A stretch of DNA of 64,000 bases from Cryptomeria japonica (Eukaryota > Streptophyta > Pinopsida > Cupressales > Cupressaceae): contig NC_081411.1 in assembly GCF_030272615.1 (NCBI RefSeq), forward strand, positions 835,250,136 to 835,314,135. The letters are read 5' to 3'. Shown piece by piece: positions 34,596 through 44,457 of this stretch (position 1 is the stretch's first letter; every line of letters starts with the position of its first letter). The notes below the pieces were generated by a model. It made no database searches. It was not told the DNA's origin and saw only the letters and a list, made by a program, of their open reading frames with translations. Both the position numbers and the translations under genes were made by a program.

Positions 34596-37071
34596 TTAAA
34601 TTTCTTTGGTAGGATATATTGATTCTCTGTTATGTGGAACTCTTGTATCTTGTGTTGGCTTCAAATTATTGCAATATTGACTAGAATCTGCAATTATAGT
34701 GATCTCTTGTCCTTCATAAGGAAATTTCACACATTGATAATATGTAGAAGGAACTGCTTGCATCTTGTGAATCCATGGTCGTCCTAGAACAATGTTGTAA
34801 GAGAGGTTCAAATCTAAAACCCGACACAATGTATCCCTTTCCACAGGTCCTATTTTTATTGGTAGCACAACAGTTCCTTTAGAAGAACGTTCTGCTTCAT
34901 CATAAGCCTTAATGGTTATTTTCTTTTTCGGGTCCACTGCATTTTCTGAATATCCCAAAGCTTTTATCAAACTTAATGCACAAATGTTTAAGCTGGCTCC
35001 TCCATCTATGAGTACATATTTGACACGAGTTTTATTAATGGAGACTTCAACATGTAAGGGAGCATTGTGAGGATGTTGTAAGGATGCGTCATCATTTTCA
35101 GAAAATGATAAGCAATGAGGAGCTATAAGGTGTCCTACCATGTTTTGGAACTGATCTATATCCAAATCTTTTGAAACTATTGTTTCCACTAAAGCTTTCT
35201 CCAAAATTTCCTTATGCATAGGTGAAACCTTGAGAAGTTCCAGAATTGATATTTGAGCGGGTATTCTTTGTAATTGCTCTACTAAATTGTATTGTTGTGA
35301 AGTGGATGTTGGATATTTTTCTATACCTAGAAAGGTAACCTTTGCTTTTCTTCTAGTAATAACATTGATTGGCTCTGAAGATGGATTATCTTTAACAATG
35401 ATCACATTTACCACATCATCATATGTATAAGTGTAATTCACTTTGGCTTTCCCTTTGTCATCTTTTAATTGTGATGGTTCACCTTTGTCATAATTTGGAA
35501 GTGGAGTTTTGAAAGCTAGGTGTGATTCATTTGTCTTATGGCTATCCATTGTGATGGTTCCATTATCGATTAGATCTTGGATAAGGTGTTTCAATCTTTG
35601 ACAATCATTTGTTAGGTGTCCTTTATTCTGATGGTAATTGCAAAAATGATTGTCATTCCACCAATTTGGCTTGACCGGTGGTTCATAACTTCTTGCTTCT
35701 GGTAAAACAATCAATTTGTTGGCAAGCAGAGTTTTTGGAGCTGATTCCAAAGGTTCTCCAATGTTTGTGAATTTCCTCTGAGGATTGGAGAAAAAGGACT
35801 TGGCTTTATTATTTTCTGGATTATTATTGCTTGGGATTTGACTTGATAGATTAAAAATTGGTTGTTGTTGTTGTTGTTGTTGTAGTACTATCATCATCAT
35901 TTCCTTCATTGCTGACATTCCTATTCTTTGACTAGAACTTGGGTTTGTCATTGTTATTGTTGTTGTTGTTTGAATTGTTGTTGTATGAATTATTGTAAAG
36001 TTTTAGTTCTCCTTTCTTTACCATTGTGTTCTCTATTTTCAGACCATTCTCGATCTTTTTGGCAAAAGAGGGAGGACATTACATTCTTAGTCGATAACTC
36101 ATTTCACTTATAAGATTATTAATGAATATGTCCATTTTTTCTTGATCAAGTACATCTCGAGGATACCTATTAAACATGTGTTTCCATCATTGTAAGAAGA
36201 TCATAAAAGATTCACCATTCTTTTGTTTAACATTGCAGAGATCCAACATCGTTATCTCATTCCTTATATTGTAGGAGTATTGTGAAATAAATCTATTCAC
36301 AAGTTCTTCAAAAGATTTGATCCCAGATGGTAATCTTGAAAACCACTCCATTGATTGTCCATTTAAACTCCTAGGAAAAAGACGCATAGGGTAAGTTTCA
36401 TCATGAGCAAATTCCATGCTCATAGTACAAAACTCCCTAATGTGATCTTGAGGATCAGATTTTCCATCATATTTGTCATATTTAGGAATCTCGCAATGTT
36501 GCGGAAATGGTATCATATTCAAATTCTTATCAAAAGGATATGGGCATATATCTTTTAATGAATAATTCTTGGAGCTTGTTCCATTTTGCAAGTCTTGTAT
36601 CTGTTGTTGTAAAGTTTGTATTTGTTGAGTAAGGTTTGATAATGGATTATCCGCATAGTTTCTCCTTGTTTCTTCGTGAGTTCTTTTATCACTACATTCT
36701 TTTCTTGTGTCATCCCTTTCTTTCCTTGTTTCTTCATGACTTTCTTTGTTCATATCTTCGTTATTTGGATCATCTGTGTTTTGGGTGTTACTTGCCTCTA
36801 CATCTTGTTTCAAGCTTTCTATGTTAAAGTCTTGTGGTAGTTTAGCTCTAGATTTTGCCAACATCAAGAGATATTTCTTTTTTTGTTTTGCCAACAATTT
36901 TTCCATTAGCCTATCAAATTTGAAATCTTGCTCGAGGTCTCTAATGGTGTTATTGACTGCTTCTTTGTCAACAATGGTAAACCCAAAAGTTTGGAATACA
37001 GGATTATCTTCTTCCTCCATTTGTTGTCATTTTCTAAGTTGTTCGTATTGGGCTCTAGTCCAAACTGGCAT
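34596..37071 (-). pseudogene. gag: gag-protease of element A
   Basis: Gag probably starts at the methionine at 37071 (MPVWTRAQYEQLRK), followed after 14 codons by TGA; the frame is open again from 37020 to 36187. The gag domain includes the ICPYPFDKNLNMIPFPQH and WFSRLPSGIKSFEEL segments. After stops at 36185-35955, the frame 35951-34596 has a poly-Gln run, the CX2HX4HX4C knuckle (FCNYHQNKGHLTNDC) near 35640, and the aspartic protease with YVLIDGGASLN near 35010. It is close to B and E in layout, but the N-terminus before the gag domain is unrelated. Confidence 0.85.
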
Positions 37072-37111
37072 GTGATTATTTCAAAGTTGTTGAAATTTCC
37101 AATGGACAAAG

Positions 37112-37399
37112 TCAATAGGTGATTATTGGTTTAGGAAGATATGCTTTGTTGATTTTACCAATATTGTTTGTTCGTTGTGATAAAGCGTCTCTTTGTTGAA
37201 AAGCACGTCTTTGCAAAATTTCACCATCAAGCTCTGTACCGCAGCCATGTAAGTAGTGACGAAAACGGTGTAGGAATGTCTTATGTTTTAATAAGATCTT
37301 GCGATTAACATACAAGAATCTTATTCTTTTCTGAGTAGCTTTATAACTAGGTTTTCTTTTCTTAAGGTGATACTTAAAATTCATATAAGCATTTGACAA
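37112..37399 (-). other. short upstream frame of unknown value in element A leader
   Basis: A 95-codon basic frame (Lys/Arg/His-rich) ends just before gag. I find no counterpart upstream of gag in B or E, so it is probably chance or specific to this family. No domain recognised. Confidence 0.25.
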
Positions 37400-37926
37400 T
37401 TTACAAGTTTATTTGATTCCAATGTTGGTGCAATTCTGATTTTGATATAACCTAGGTTCAAAATAGGAAAGATATATCCAAGATTATGAACCTAGTATAG
37501 ATTGATCAAGCTTCGTGATAGAGGATTTGATTATCCTGATGAGAGATTTGACAATGATGTTGATTTTTTTGCACTTAAGATGTTTGAATCAATAGCTTGT
37601 TGAATGTTGATGTTTATAGAGACCTCTTGGGAATAACCTATTGGATTAGTGACCTAGTTGTTAAGCTAGTTTGAAAATACGTGATGGTTTAGAGACAAAC
37701 CTACTTCAAGAAGTATTTCAATACTGACGTTTTGACACTTTGGTTTTGTTCTAGTGTTTCAAGTGTTGGAAAGCTTTCGTATTACCCTTTTGATCAAACT
37801 TTTTCAGCAATTTGTTGGATTTTTGCTCACTCGTAGATGATAATTTTCTTTAATTTTTTTGATCATTTTGAACATGTAGCAAACATAGAAGACACGATGT
37901 CTAATAAACAAAATGCACAAGCAAGT

Positions 37927-38480
37927 AAATCTTATGGCAGGCTGAGACAATAGTTGTTGAATCTCACATGGGATTTCCCCCGAGGCTACGCTATTCAAAG
38001 CAGATATTTAGATGTTTGACCCCACTGGCTCCACCCTCGGCACTCACTTCTTCAGGGTAGCCAAGCACCAGTTTCCATGAAAACTCCCCATGGCAAACTT
38101 TATATCTCTACTAGGAACCGTATGTGTGTGAGTCGCTTTAGAGGTCCAACCTCCTGTGCCAACAACTAGAAGGATTTTGGCAACTAGTACAAGTGGTTTT
38201 TAGTAAAGGCTTCCGATCATGTGGCCATACATGCGACACTTTCAGCTCTGTAAATACAGAAGGTTCTCGGCCTATAGAGGTTACGCTCCATAGGGTTTAT
38301 GGGGAAACATAGTGTCGGTATGAACTTATCAACACATATTGTTAGCGACTTTCGTCACAAACACGATTTATTTATAGTGGATTGGAAGGAATCGGTATTA
38401 GCCTGTTTCCACTTTAGGTCGTTCCCCTCTCACTGGCCCCTTCAAGGCAACTCGAGAAGGCAAACCCTCTAAAGGATTTA
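37927..38480 (-). other. conserved leader block (A copy) with covarying hairpin
   Basis: The block is related to 5334-5905 (E) and 54648-55225 (B). On the gag-pol strand 38294-38271 forms a 9-bp stem (CCTATGGAG/CTCTATAGG, one G-U pair) around the loop CGTAAC. The loop is identical to that of B while the stem differs. The plus-strand frame open in E contains a TAG here, so the block is not protein coding. The neighbouring stretches 37400-37926 and 38481-38920 hold no supported feature. Confidence 0.68.
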
Positions 38481-38921
38481 ATTGCTTGAAAGTAAAGAAA
38501 GCATAAAAGAGTGGGTTTGACTTTTTGGTCACCCAATTAAGGGGAGAGCATATACCTACCACTTTCGAGACACAAAATATAGCTGTTCTTTTTAACCTTT
38601 TCAAAGCAATTGTTGGCTAAGTCCTATTTGGAGATGTTGCTCCAACAAGCATGGTGTTTATTTTAGCCTTTTTAGAAGTCTATGTGCAACTATTTTAGAG
38701 AAGTTACTAAAAATGCAAGTTGCATGTTGTCAATTTATCCTCTTAGTTAGACTAAATGAACAAAACATGGTATATTACTTCCCAAAATAAGGCCTTTAAT
38801 TAACTAGATGAAGAAATGCATAAAATTTGCCTTAAACACCATCCTGCACATGCATGAAACTAGTTTGAAAAATCTAATTTCTTGGACATTCGGGCCTGCA
38901 AGAAAATTTTGTTAGTTGGAA

Positions 38922-39222
38922 ATAAAAGCGCTATTCTAACACATGCGCTATCTTTCTCCTCAAAAGCGCTAACCTAGACTACAAAAGCGTTGCTCTGCGA
39001 ATACAAAAGCATGATTTCTTTAATAAATGCGCTAATCTAGAGGACAAAAGCGCCACCCTAGAAGACAAAAGCACTAACCGACGATGCTAATATGCTGATT
39101 TTCAGATAAAAGCGCTAAGTTGCATGGCATATGCGCTAACCTATGATGCAAATGTGCTAACCTATGAGCAAAAGCGCTATCAGAATTCACATATGCGTGA
39201 ATCTGCATTACAAATGCGTTAA
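38922..39222 (-). repeat. ~20-bp-pitch array of GCGCTTTTG/GCGCATATG units (A, gag-pol leader)
   Basis: Plus-strand complements (caaaagcgc, atatgcgc) have core ends at 38931, 38948, 38969, 38990, 39012, 39032, 39053, 39074, 39097, 39115, 39136, 39157, 39177, 39198 and 39219. The mean step is 20.6 and most steps are 20-21. The units match those of the PMD intron (20080-20348) but in inverted orientation, so they are sense for gag-pol. The array ends about 45 bp before the primer site. Confidence 0.9.
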
Positions 39223-39265
39223 TTTTATTTTTTATGAGATATTTAAAGGTATATGCAAGGTCCAT

Positions 39266-39285
39266 GAGCCCCACAGTGGGCGCCA
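39266..39285 (-). other. primer-binding site, element A
   Basis: On the gag-pol strand TGGCGCCCACTGTGGGGCTC follows the LTR after three bases. TGGCGCCCAC-type sites are familiar from plant Tat elements (recalled, not searched). It differs from the TGGCACGCCC site of B and E. Confidence 0.78.
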
Positions 39286-39288
39286 AAA

Positions 39289-40452
39289 TGTGTCGACTTG
39301 AATTTCATCCTCAGAATGCTACCTGCAACAAGTTAGTTTCACAAAATACAAATGAAAATGCTACAGAAAATCCAAACTCAACCAATGAAACTACATGAAA
39401 TACATATGAAATAAAAATACTAATATTACCTTCATGGTTTATGTCTCATTGTGTCCTAACTCCACTGTTCTTGGTTGCAGATGGTGTGCTCTTAGATAAT
39501 GCACTGATAGCTTCCAAGATGGCATATGAAGAATGGACTGATAACTGGTAGTTAACCGATGCTATGATATGCAATACTACATGATTATGCTAAAATGATT
39601 ATGCTATATGATAATTGCTATTTGCTTCAAGATTAAAACTCACAGATGCATAAGTTTTACAAATGATTTGCTTGAAAATGCACTTGAAGTCTAACTCTCT
39701 CTCAACTGAAGCTCTTGATTTTATAGACTTTGAGAGGATGAGATGATGTGGCTTAGATCAATGGTCATGATCAGATCTGTAGATTTGGATGGTTGTGAGC
39801 AAAGGTGAAGGTTGAGAGGAAGGAGAAGAGAAGTGTCACTCATCTCACCTTGACTGGGTTGCTGACTGAGGGAATCTAGGGATGGTTGGAGAATATTTAG
39901 GCATAATAGGACAAGTGGACTCAAGTCCTTCCTAAGATGTAGGGGGTGTTGGAGAGAATATAGGAGATGGTTATGAAATATGTGTACGTACACAATATTC
40001 ATTAAGTTTGGAAGTTGGAGATAAATGATGAATTAATATTTAAGAAATATCAATTTCCTTAGCCACATGTTTGATGAGTTGGAAAAGGGAAGATGAAGTG
40101 GAGATGCAAGGTGAGTTGAAAAAGGGATTTAAATAATTTAGAGATTATTTAATATTTGAGACTATAGGATAGGAGAATAACTATTAAATATTAGATATTT
40201 AATTGTTTGGAGAAGATAATTAAATATTAGATATTTAATTAACTTGGTTAGAGGAATAATTAAATATTAGATATTTAATTAATTAGAAGAATATGATAAA
40301 TGACTTAATTAATAAAATATTAATTAATAGAAAGACACGAAAATGAATTAAATAAATTAATCTTTTCAAATTAACTATTTAATAGAAGAATAAACATTAA
40401 ATAAATATATAATATTTATTTAATCACTCATAGCCAATTTTATGTGTATACA
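39289..40452 (-). repeat. 5' LTR of element A
   Basis: 1164 bp, aligned over its whole length with 18388-19558. On the gag-pol strand a TATAAAATC box at 39725-39717 is a reasonable TATA box. The U3 side (40130-40430) carries AT-only inverted repeats. Confidence 0.93.
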
Positions 40453-40460
40453 GTACCTAT

Positions 40461-41255
40461 TGTATATGGTGAAAATGGATAGCAATAAACAACAATATTG
40501 AAAGACTAAAATGGATTCAACCACCAAACCCTAGCCTAACAATGAACAAAGATCCACCATAACATATGAAGATAACCTAAGACAATGCAAATAACTCAAA
40601 AATCACAAAGATTATACCATCACATGTCCACTAGGGTTTTGATCTCCATTCTTCCTATCTCCATTGATCTTGTTTGATATGCTTGCTCTCAGATTTTTGT
40701 ATGCACAAGAGCTCAACAAAGAACGGAATGTGGTTGCAAGTAGGATCGTAGTGTAGCCAAGTCCTCCAAAATTAGTCATTAGTCATTAGTCATTAGTCAT
40801 TAGGGTTTGGTAATGAAGAAAGCATCTCCTTAAATAGAAGACACAATAGAAAATGGAGGGTTAAGATTGAGAGGTGTAAAAAGAGAGGTCGGCTAGGATT
40901 AGAGGGTAGGTATAAGAAATACCAAAATAATGAAAGGGGTAGGTAGTGTAGGAAATAAGAGATGAATGACATGTGTCATGTGTAGAAAAGGTTAATGAAT
41001 TAATTAAATAAATAAAGATTTATTTAATTAATAGAAGAAGTAGGGCAATTAAATAAATAAAATATTTATTTAATTTAGGAAAGGGATAATTTAAATAAAT
41101 AAATGTATTTATTTAAATGAGAAATAAGGCTAGAAGAGGATAAATGAATTAATTAAATAAATAAAGATTTATTTAATTAATAGAAGAATTAGGTTTAGAT
41201 AATTAAATAAATAAAATATTTATTTAATTAGACATGACAATTTTGGGTGTCTACA
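40461..41255 (-). repeat. 3' LTR of element B
   Basis: Starts TGTATATGG and ends GGTGTCTACA. Contains four direct tcattag copies (about 40775-40803) and five AT-only hairpins between 40996 and 41230 (types attaaataaataaa/tttatttaat). Same length as the other LTR; no difference noticed. Confidence 0.97.
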
Positions 41256-41269
41256 TTTTGCCCCTCTTT
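41256..41269 (-). other. polypurine tract of element B
   Basis: AAAGAGGGGCAAAA on the gag-pol strand abuts the 3' LTR and is identical to that of element A. Confidence 0.82.
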
Positions 41270-41501
41270 GAGACAATGCGGCTTGTCGCGTTGTTTCAAA
41301 GAAGATAAGATGAACTGATACAGAGTTGCCCCAGGATGGGAATGATATGCCCCCTCGAGAGATTGGATGAAAAAGTCTGGAAAGATTGCAGACAATCTCT
41401 CGATAAGAAAGATGGGATAGAATGGACTGACTAGATAAAGTGACAAAGTCACGGGATGAGGAAGACTGACTCGGGAAATGAGGGCGAGGGCTAGGGTAGG
41501 C

Positions 41502-41510
41502 TATAAGATA
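41502..41510 (+). promoter_or_regulatory. possible TATA box of the antisense PMD gene (B)
   Basis: TATAAGATA lies 98 bp upstream of the predicted PMD start codon. The distance matches the candidate in A. The stretch 41270-41599 holds no other gene and would be promoter plus 5' UTR. Confidence 0.4.
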
Positions 41511-41599
41511 GACCACGGGCAAAAGACATCCTCATTGTCATTCACACCCTTACGAGATCACAGTGCAGAGCGAGAAAAGAGCAGCAGCAGTCAGCAGCG

Positions 41600-44457
41600 A
41601 TGGCATTCGTTCATAGATTCGACCGTGTCCGCCGATTCCAGCGACCAGCCGATGCAGGAGAGCCAGTAAGTACCCGAAAACCTCCTCGTACTTTCACGCA
41701 TTTCAAGTTTTGTCATAAATGCATGTTTAGGAGCAATAAATGCGCTAGAAATAGGGTAGTTTAAAAGTGTAAAAACGCGCAACCGCGTCTGTGTCAGCGC
41801 CAGGCGCGTCTGTGTCCAACAGGCGCGTCTGTGTCGGGTCCAGGCGCGTCTGTGCCTGGAACCGCGTTTGTGTGGAATGCGGACGCGTTTGTGAAATGTA
41901 GTAGCGTCTGTGCTTTTGAATAGCGTTTATGTCATGCAGGGACGTCTGTGTTCCCTGGTCGCGTTTATGTCTGGCATAGGCACGTTTGTGTTTAGAAAGC
42001 GCGTCTATGTTTCAGAGGCGCGTTTATGCAGTCTATAAGCGCGTTTATGAGTTAAAAGCGCGTGTGTGTTGAAAAAGTGCGTTTATGTGTTTAAATGCAT
42101 GGTTTTAGTCCTTTAGGTCAAATCGGCAGTTCTATGATGAACATACGCTGTCGATTGGATAAGCTGCTGAGAGGATAAGCTGCTGAGAGGATACACTCAA
42201 GCAGGTCCTCTAGGAAGATTAGGATAGATCAAGGCACTTTGTGATGAACAGGGAGCACCGGGATATGCAGCACTTTGTGATGAACAGGGAGTGCGAATGT
42301 GAGTGACACTTTGTGATGAACAGGGAATGTCACACTCGTAGTACTTTGTGATGAACAGTGAGCACTACTAGGATAAATAGCAACACTTTGTGATGAACAG
42401 TGAGTGTCACTAGGGTAGATAGCCATATGCATTTAGGTAGCGAGTAGCATTTTGTGATAAACAGTGAATGCCACGATAACTGACAAGATTGATTTGCTTG
42501 ACTGCAGGAGTATTTGCCGATGTTGGAGTCACGGGAGAGATTCCCGTCGACACAGAGACTGCGACCAGAGTTGTCTATCCAGGACATGATTTCCATTGAG
42601 GAGATGGGTCTCACATATATGCTCTATGTGCCCGAGTTTCGGGCAAACATGGGGTTGCTGACTGCATTGGCCGAGAGATGGCACTCAGAGACATGCACGT
42701 TTCACCTGCCGATGGGTGAGATGACAGTGACATTGGAGGATGTATACAGGATATTACATGTTCCCATTGATGGAGAGTTGATCCCCTACGACCGTGACGG
42801 TGACAGGGAGGCCTTGAGATGGGTCTTTCAGGATCCTGAGTTGGAGATGCGAGCAGGCCATGTAGCCTGGGACACCATGACTGCCACAGGATTAGCATTG
42901 CCGGCAGTTGTTGGGGGAGTTATCAGTGGATACCTGTGTCCAGACAGGGCCACACGAGGATTGGCAGTAGGCTGGGGAGGGGCCTTGGAGACGCTGATGG
43001 CAGAGCACACTAGGTATGCATGGGGGCCATGTGTCCTAGCACATTTGTATTATGAGCTGCATCAGTTTGTATACCACGGATCAGTGGGGCTGGGCTGCGG
43101 TGTGACTCTATTGCAGGTGTGGGCCTATGAGCACCTTCCAGTGACGAGGCCGATTCATTTCAGAGGCAGAGGACAGGGACAGAGTTTTGTTCATTTGTAT
43201 GCCATGATCACATCCCAGCCTCGGATTGGGAGATTAGAGCACTGGAGGAGAGTCATTGATGACATTGATATGGTGATCTGGAGGCCGTACCTGGGGTGCG
43301 AGGAGTGGGGGGACGATGCATTGGAGCTGCCCTACACCTTCCGGAGCAGGTACCTGATTGGGCGGACGCCCTATATATTAGAGAGACAGCTGGTGGACCG
43401 GGTATGCAGGCAGTATGGCCGGATTCAGAGGATGCCCCGAGGCTCGGGTATGTATGCCCGTACTGTTAGAGATCAGGTGCAGTTTGGCCCACTGCTATCT
43501 TATGATCAGGCAGTGATGCAGCTAGCGGAGATGATGCCGATGCCATGGGACATGTGGCCAGAGGTAGATGATGCAGGGATGGACGCAGAGTACTCTGCGT
43601 ACTGGGCAGAGCATCCATTTCCTAGGTTGACAGATCCAGCAGAGCCAGTGGATGGAGAGGGTGGAGGAGATGATGATGAGGGAGGAGGGGATGCAGGTAG
43701 GGGCCGGCGGAGGCGGAGGGGAGTGGTGGGAGAGAGACGGGTAGCACCTCGGAGGGAGGGAGGTCAGGAGAGAGCAGCTCCAGTGGTGAGAGGACGGGGT
43801 GGACTACCCCTACAGGTGCCAGCAGCACATGGTCCCAGAGAGGGACAGAGACAGGTGCAGCCAGAGGGACAGAGACAGGTACAGCCACAGGTACCTATAC
43901 AGGCACAGGGACAGGTGCAGGCAGAGGCACAGGGACAGGCACCTGTAGAGGAGGAGCCACAGGCAGGGACGGAGAGCGGAGACTCCGAGGAGGATGAGGT
44001 GGTGAGGCTGCGGGAGATCTGCCAGGGCCAGGCAGATGAGATTGAGGATTTGGTTCGAGAGAGGAACCACCTCAGGATCAGGGTCCGAGATACAGAGCGG
44101 GAGAGGGATCAGGCCATCCAGAGATATACCGAGGCCGAGACAGCTCTGAGGGCAGGTAGGCGGGCAGCAGAGGATGCAGGGGCAGGCTACGCCTATGTTT
44201 TGCGAGCTGGAGAGGAGATCGCCTACTGGAGGGATCTATATTATGCAGCCGTGCCAGCAGAGCAGCGGGCTAGGAGCTTCCAGAGGTCGTCGCGCACAGC
44301 GACGGCTACGGGAGGGAGCCGCAGGAGACAGGCATCCAGCGGTGGGGTTATGGGGCCTCCACCACCACCAGAGGGACAGGGGGATCCAGGGGCAGGGCCA
44401 TCTACAGCTCAGACTCCGTCGAGGCGAGGTGGCTCCGAGGGAGGGAGTTCCTCATAG
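41600..44457 (+). CDS. plant mobile domain (PMD) protein, two exons, element-borne
   Basis: Predicted join 41600-41665 and 42508-44457, 671 aa. Exon 1 starts ATG and encodes 22 residues (HRFDRVRRFQRP). The donor is GTAAGT at 41666, the acceptor ttgactgcag ends at 42507, and the phase is 0. The decayed homologue in A has the same exon pattern, which supports the model. Residues about 25-400 look like the aminotransferase-like plant mobile domain (LTALAERWHSE, VTLEDVYRILHVPIDGEL, YLCPDRATRGLAVGWGG). Then come a Gly/Asp/Arg-rich stretch, an Arg-Gly basic stretch, imperfect GQRQVQPE/AQGQ repeats, an acidic cluster and a C-terminal coiled coil, ending Ser-rich. PMD proteins occur in genes and in class I and II transposons; their biochemical role is unsettled. 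Antisense to gag-pol, with its own promoter. Exon 2 alone is open from 42508; exon 1 is inferred. Confidence 0.82.
41785..42088 (+). repeat. ~20-bp-pitch array of GCGTCTGTGT units (B, PMD intron)
   Basis: Sixteen units start at 41785, 41806, 41825, 41846, 41864, 41885, 41904, 41923, 41942, 41961, 41982, 42001, 42020, 42041, 42060 and 42079. Steps are 21, 19, 21, 18, 21, 19, 19, 19, 19, 19, 21, 19, 19, 21, 19 and 19 where counted (mean 19.6). The unit is GCGTYTRTG-like; spacer sequence is not repeated. It is sense for the PMD transcript and inside its intron. Confidence 0.93.
42235..42470 (+). repeat. CACTTTGTGATGAACAG tandem repeat in the PMD intron
   Basis: Six copies of a roughly 17-bp core start at 42235, 42271, 42307, 42342, 42384 and 42448. 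The first three are exactly 36 bp apart. The following GGGAG/TGAGTG bases are partly kept. It lies between the 20-bp array and the acceptor site. Confidence 0.9.

Larger units (their letters stand above)
18388..40452 (-). mobile_element. Element A: Tat-like Ty3/gypsy element with antisense PMD gene
   Basis: LTRs 18388-19558 and 39289-40452 are flanked by the TSD GTACC (18383-18387 and 40453-40457). Gag-pol is on the minus strand, and a PMD pseudogene lies on the plus strand between pol and the 3' LTR. Length is 22,065 bp, or about 17.5 kb without insertion F. By eye the LTRs differ at about 30-40 positions plus small indels, so it is older than B. Tat affinity rests on the CX2HX4HX4C gag knuckle, a second (archaeal-type) RNase H, absence of a chromodomain, and an extra ORF between pol and the 3' LTR. 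Confidence 0.92.

Noticed and set aside
37112-37399. A real accessory protein upstream of gag in A
   Set aside because: No counterpart in B or E, no domain, and composition typical of chance frames; kept only as a low-confidence entry.
41785-42088. Regularly spaced short repeats as a CRISPR-like array
   Set aside because: Units are only 7-10 bp, the pitch is 20 bp, no cas genes are present, and the setting is a plant retrotransposon.
43622-44070. Minus-strand frames across the PMD exon 2
   Set aside because: Shadows of the PMD coding sequence with Leu/Pro/Ser-rich products; the plus-strand frame is far longer and has a homologue in A.
42514-44457. Exon 2 alone taken as the complete PMD gene starting at 42514
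   Set aside because: Codon 42514 is TTG. The conserved upstream exon with donor GTAAGT and acceptor tgcag, found also in A, makes a spliced start at 41600 more likely.
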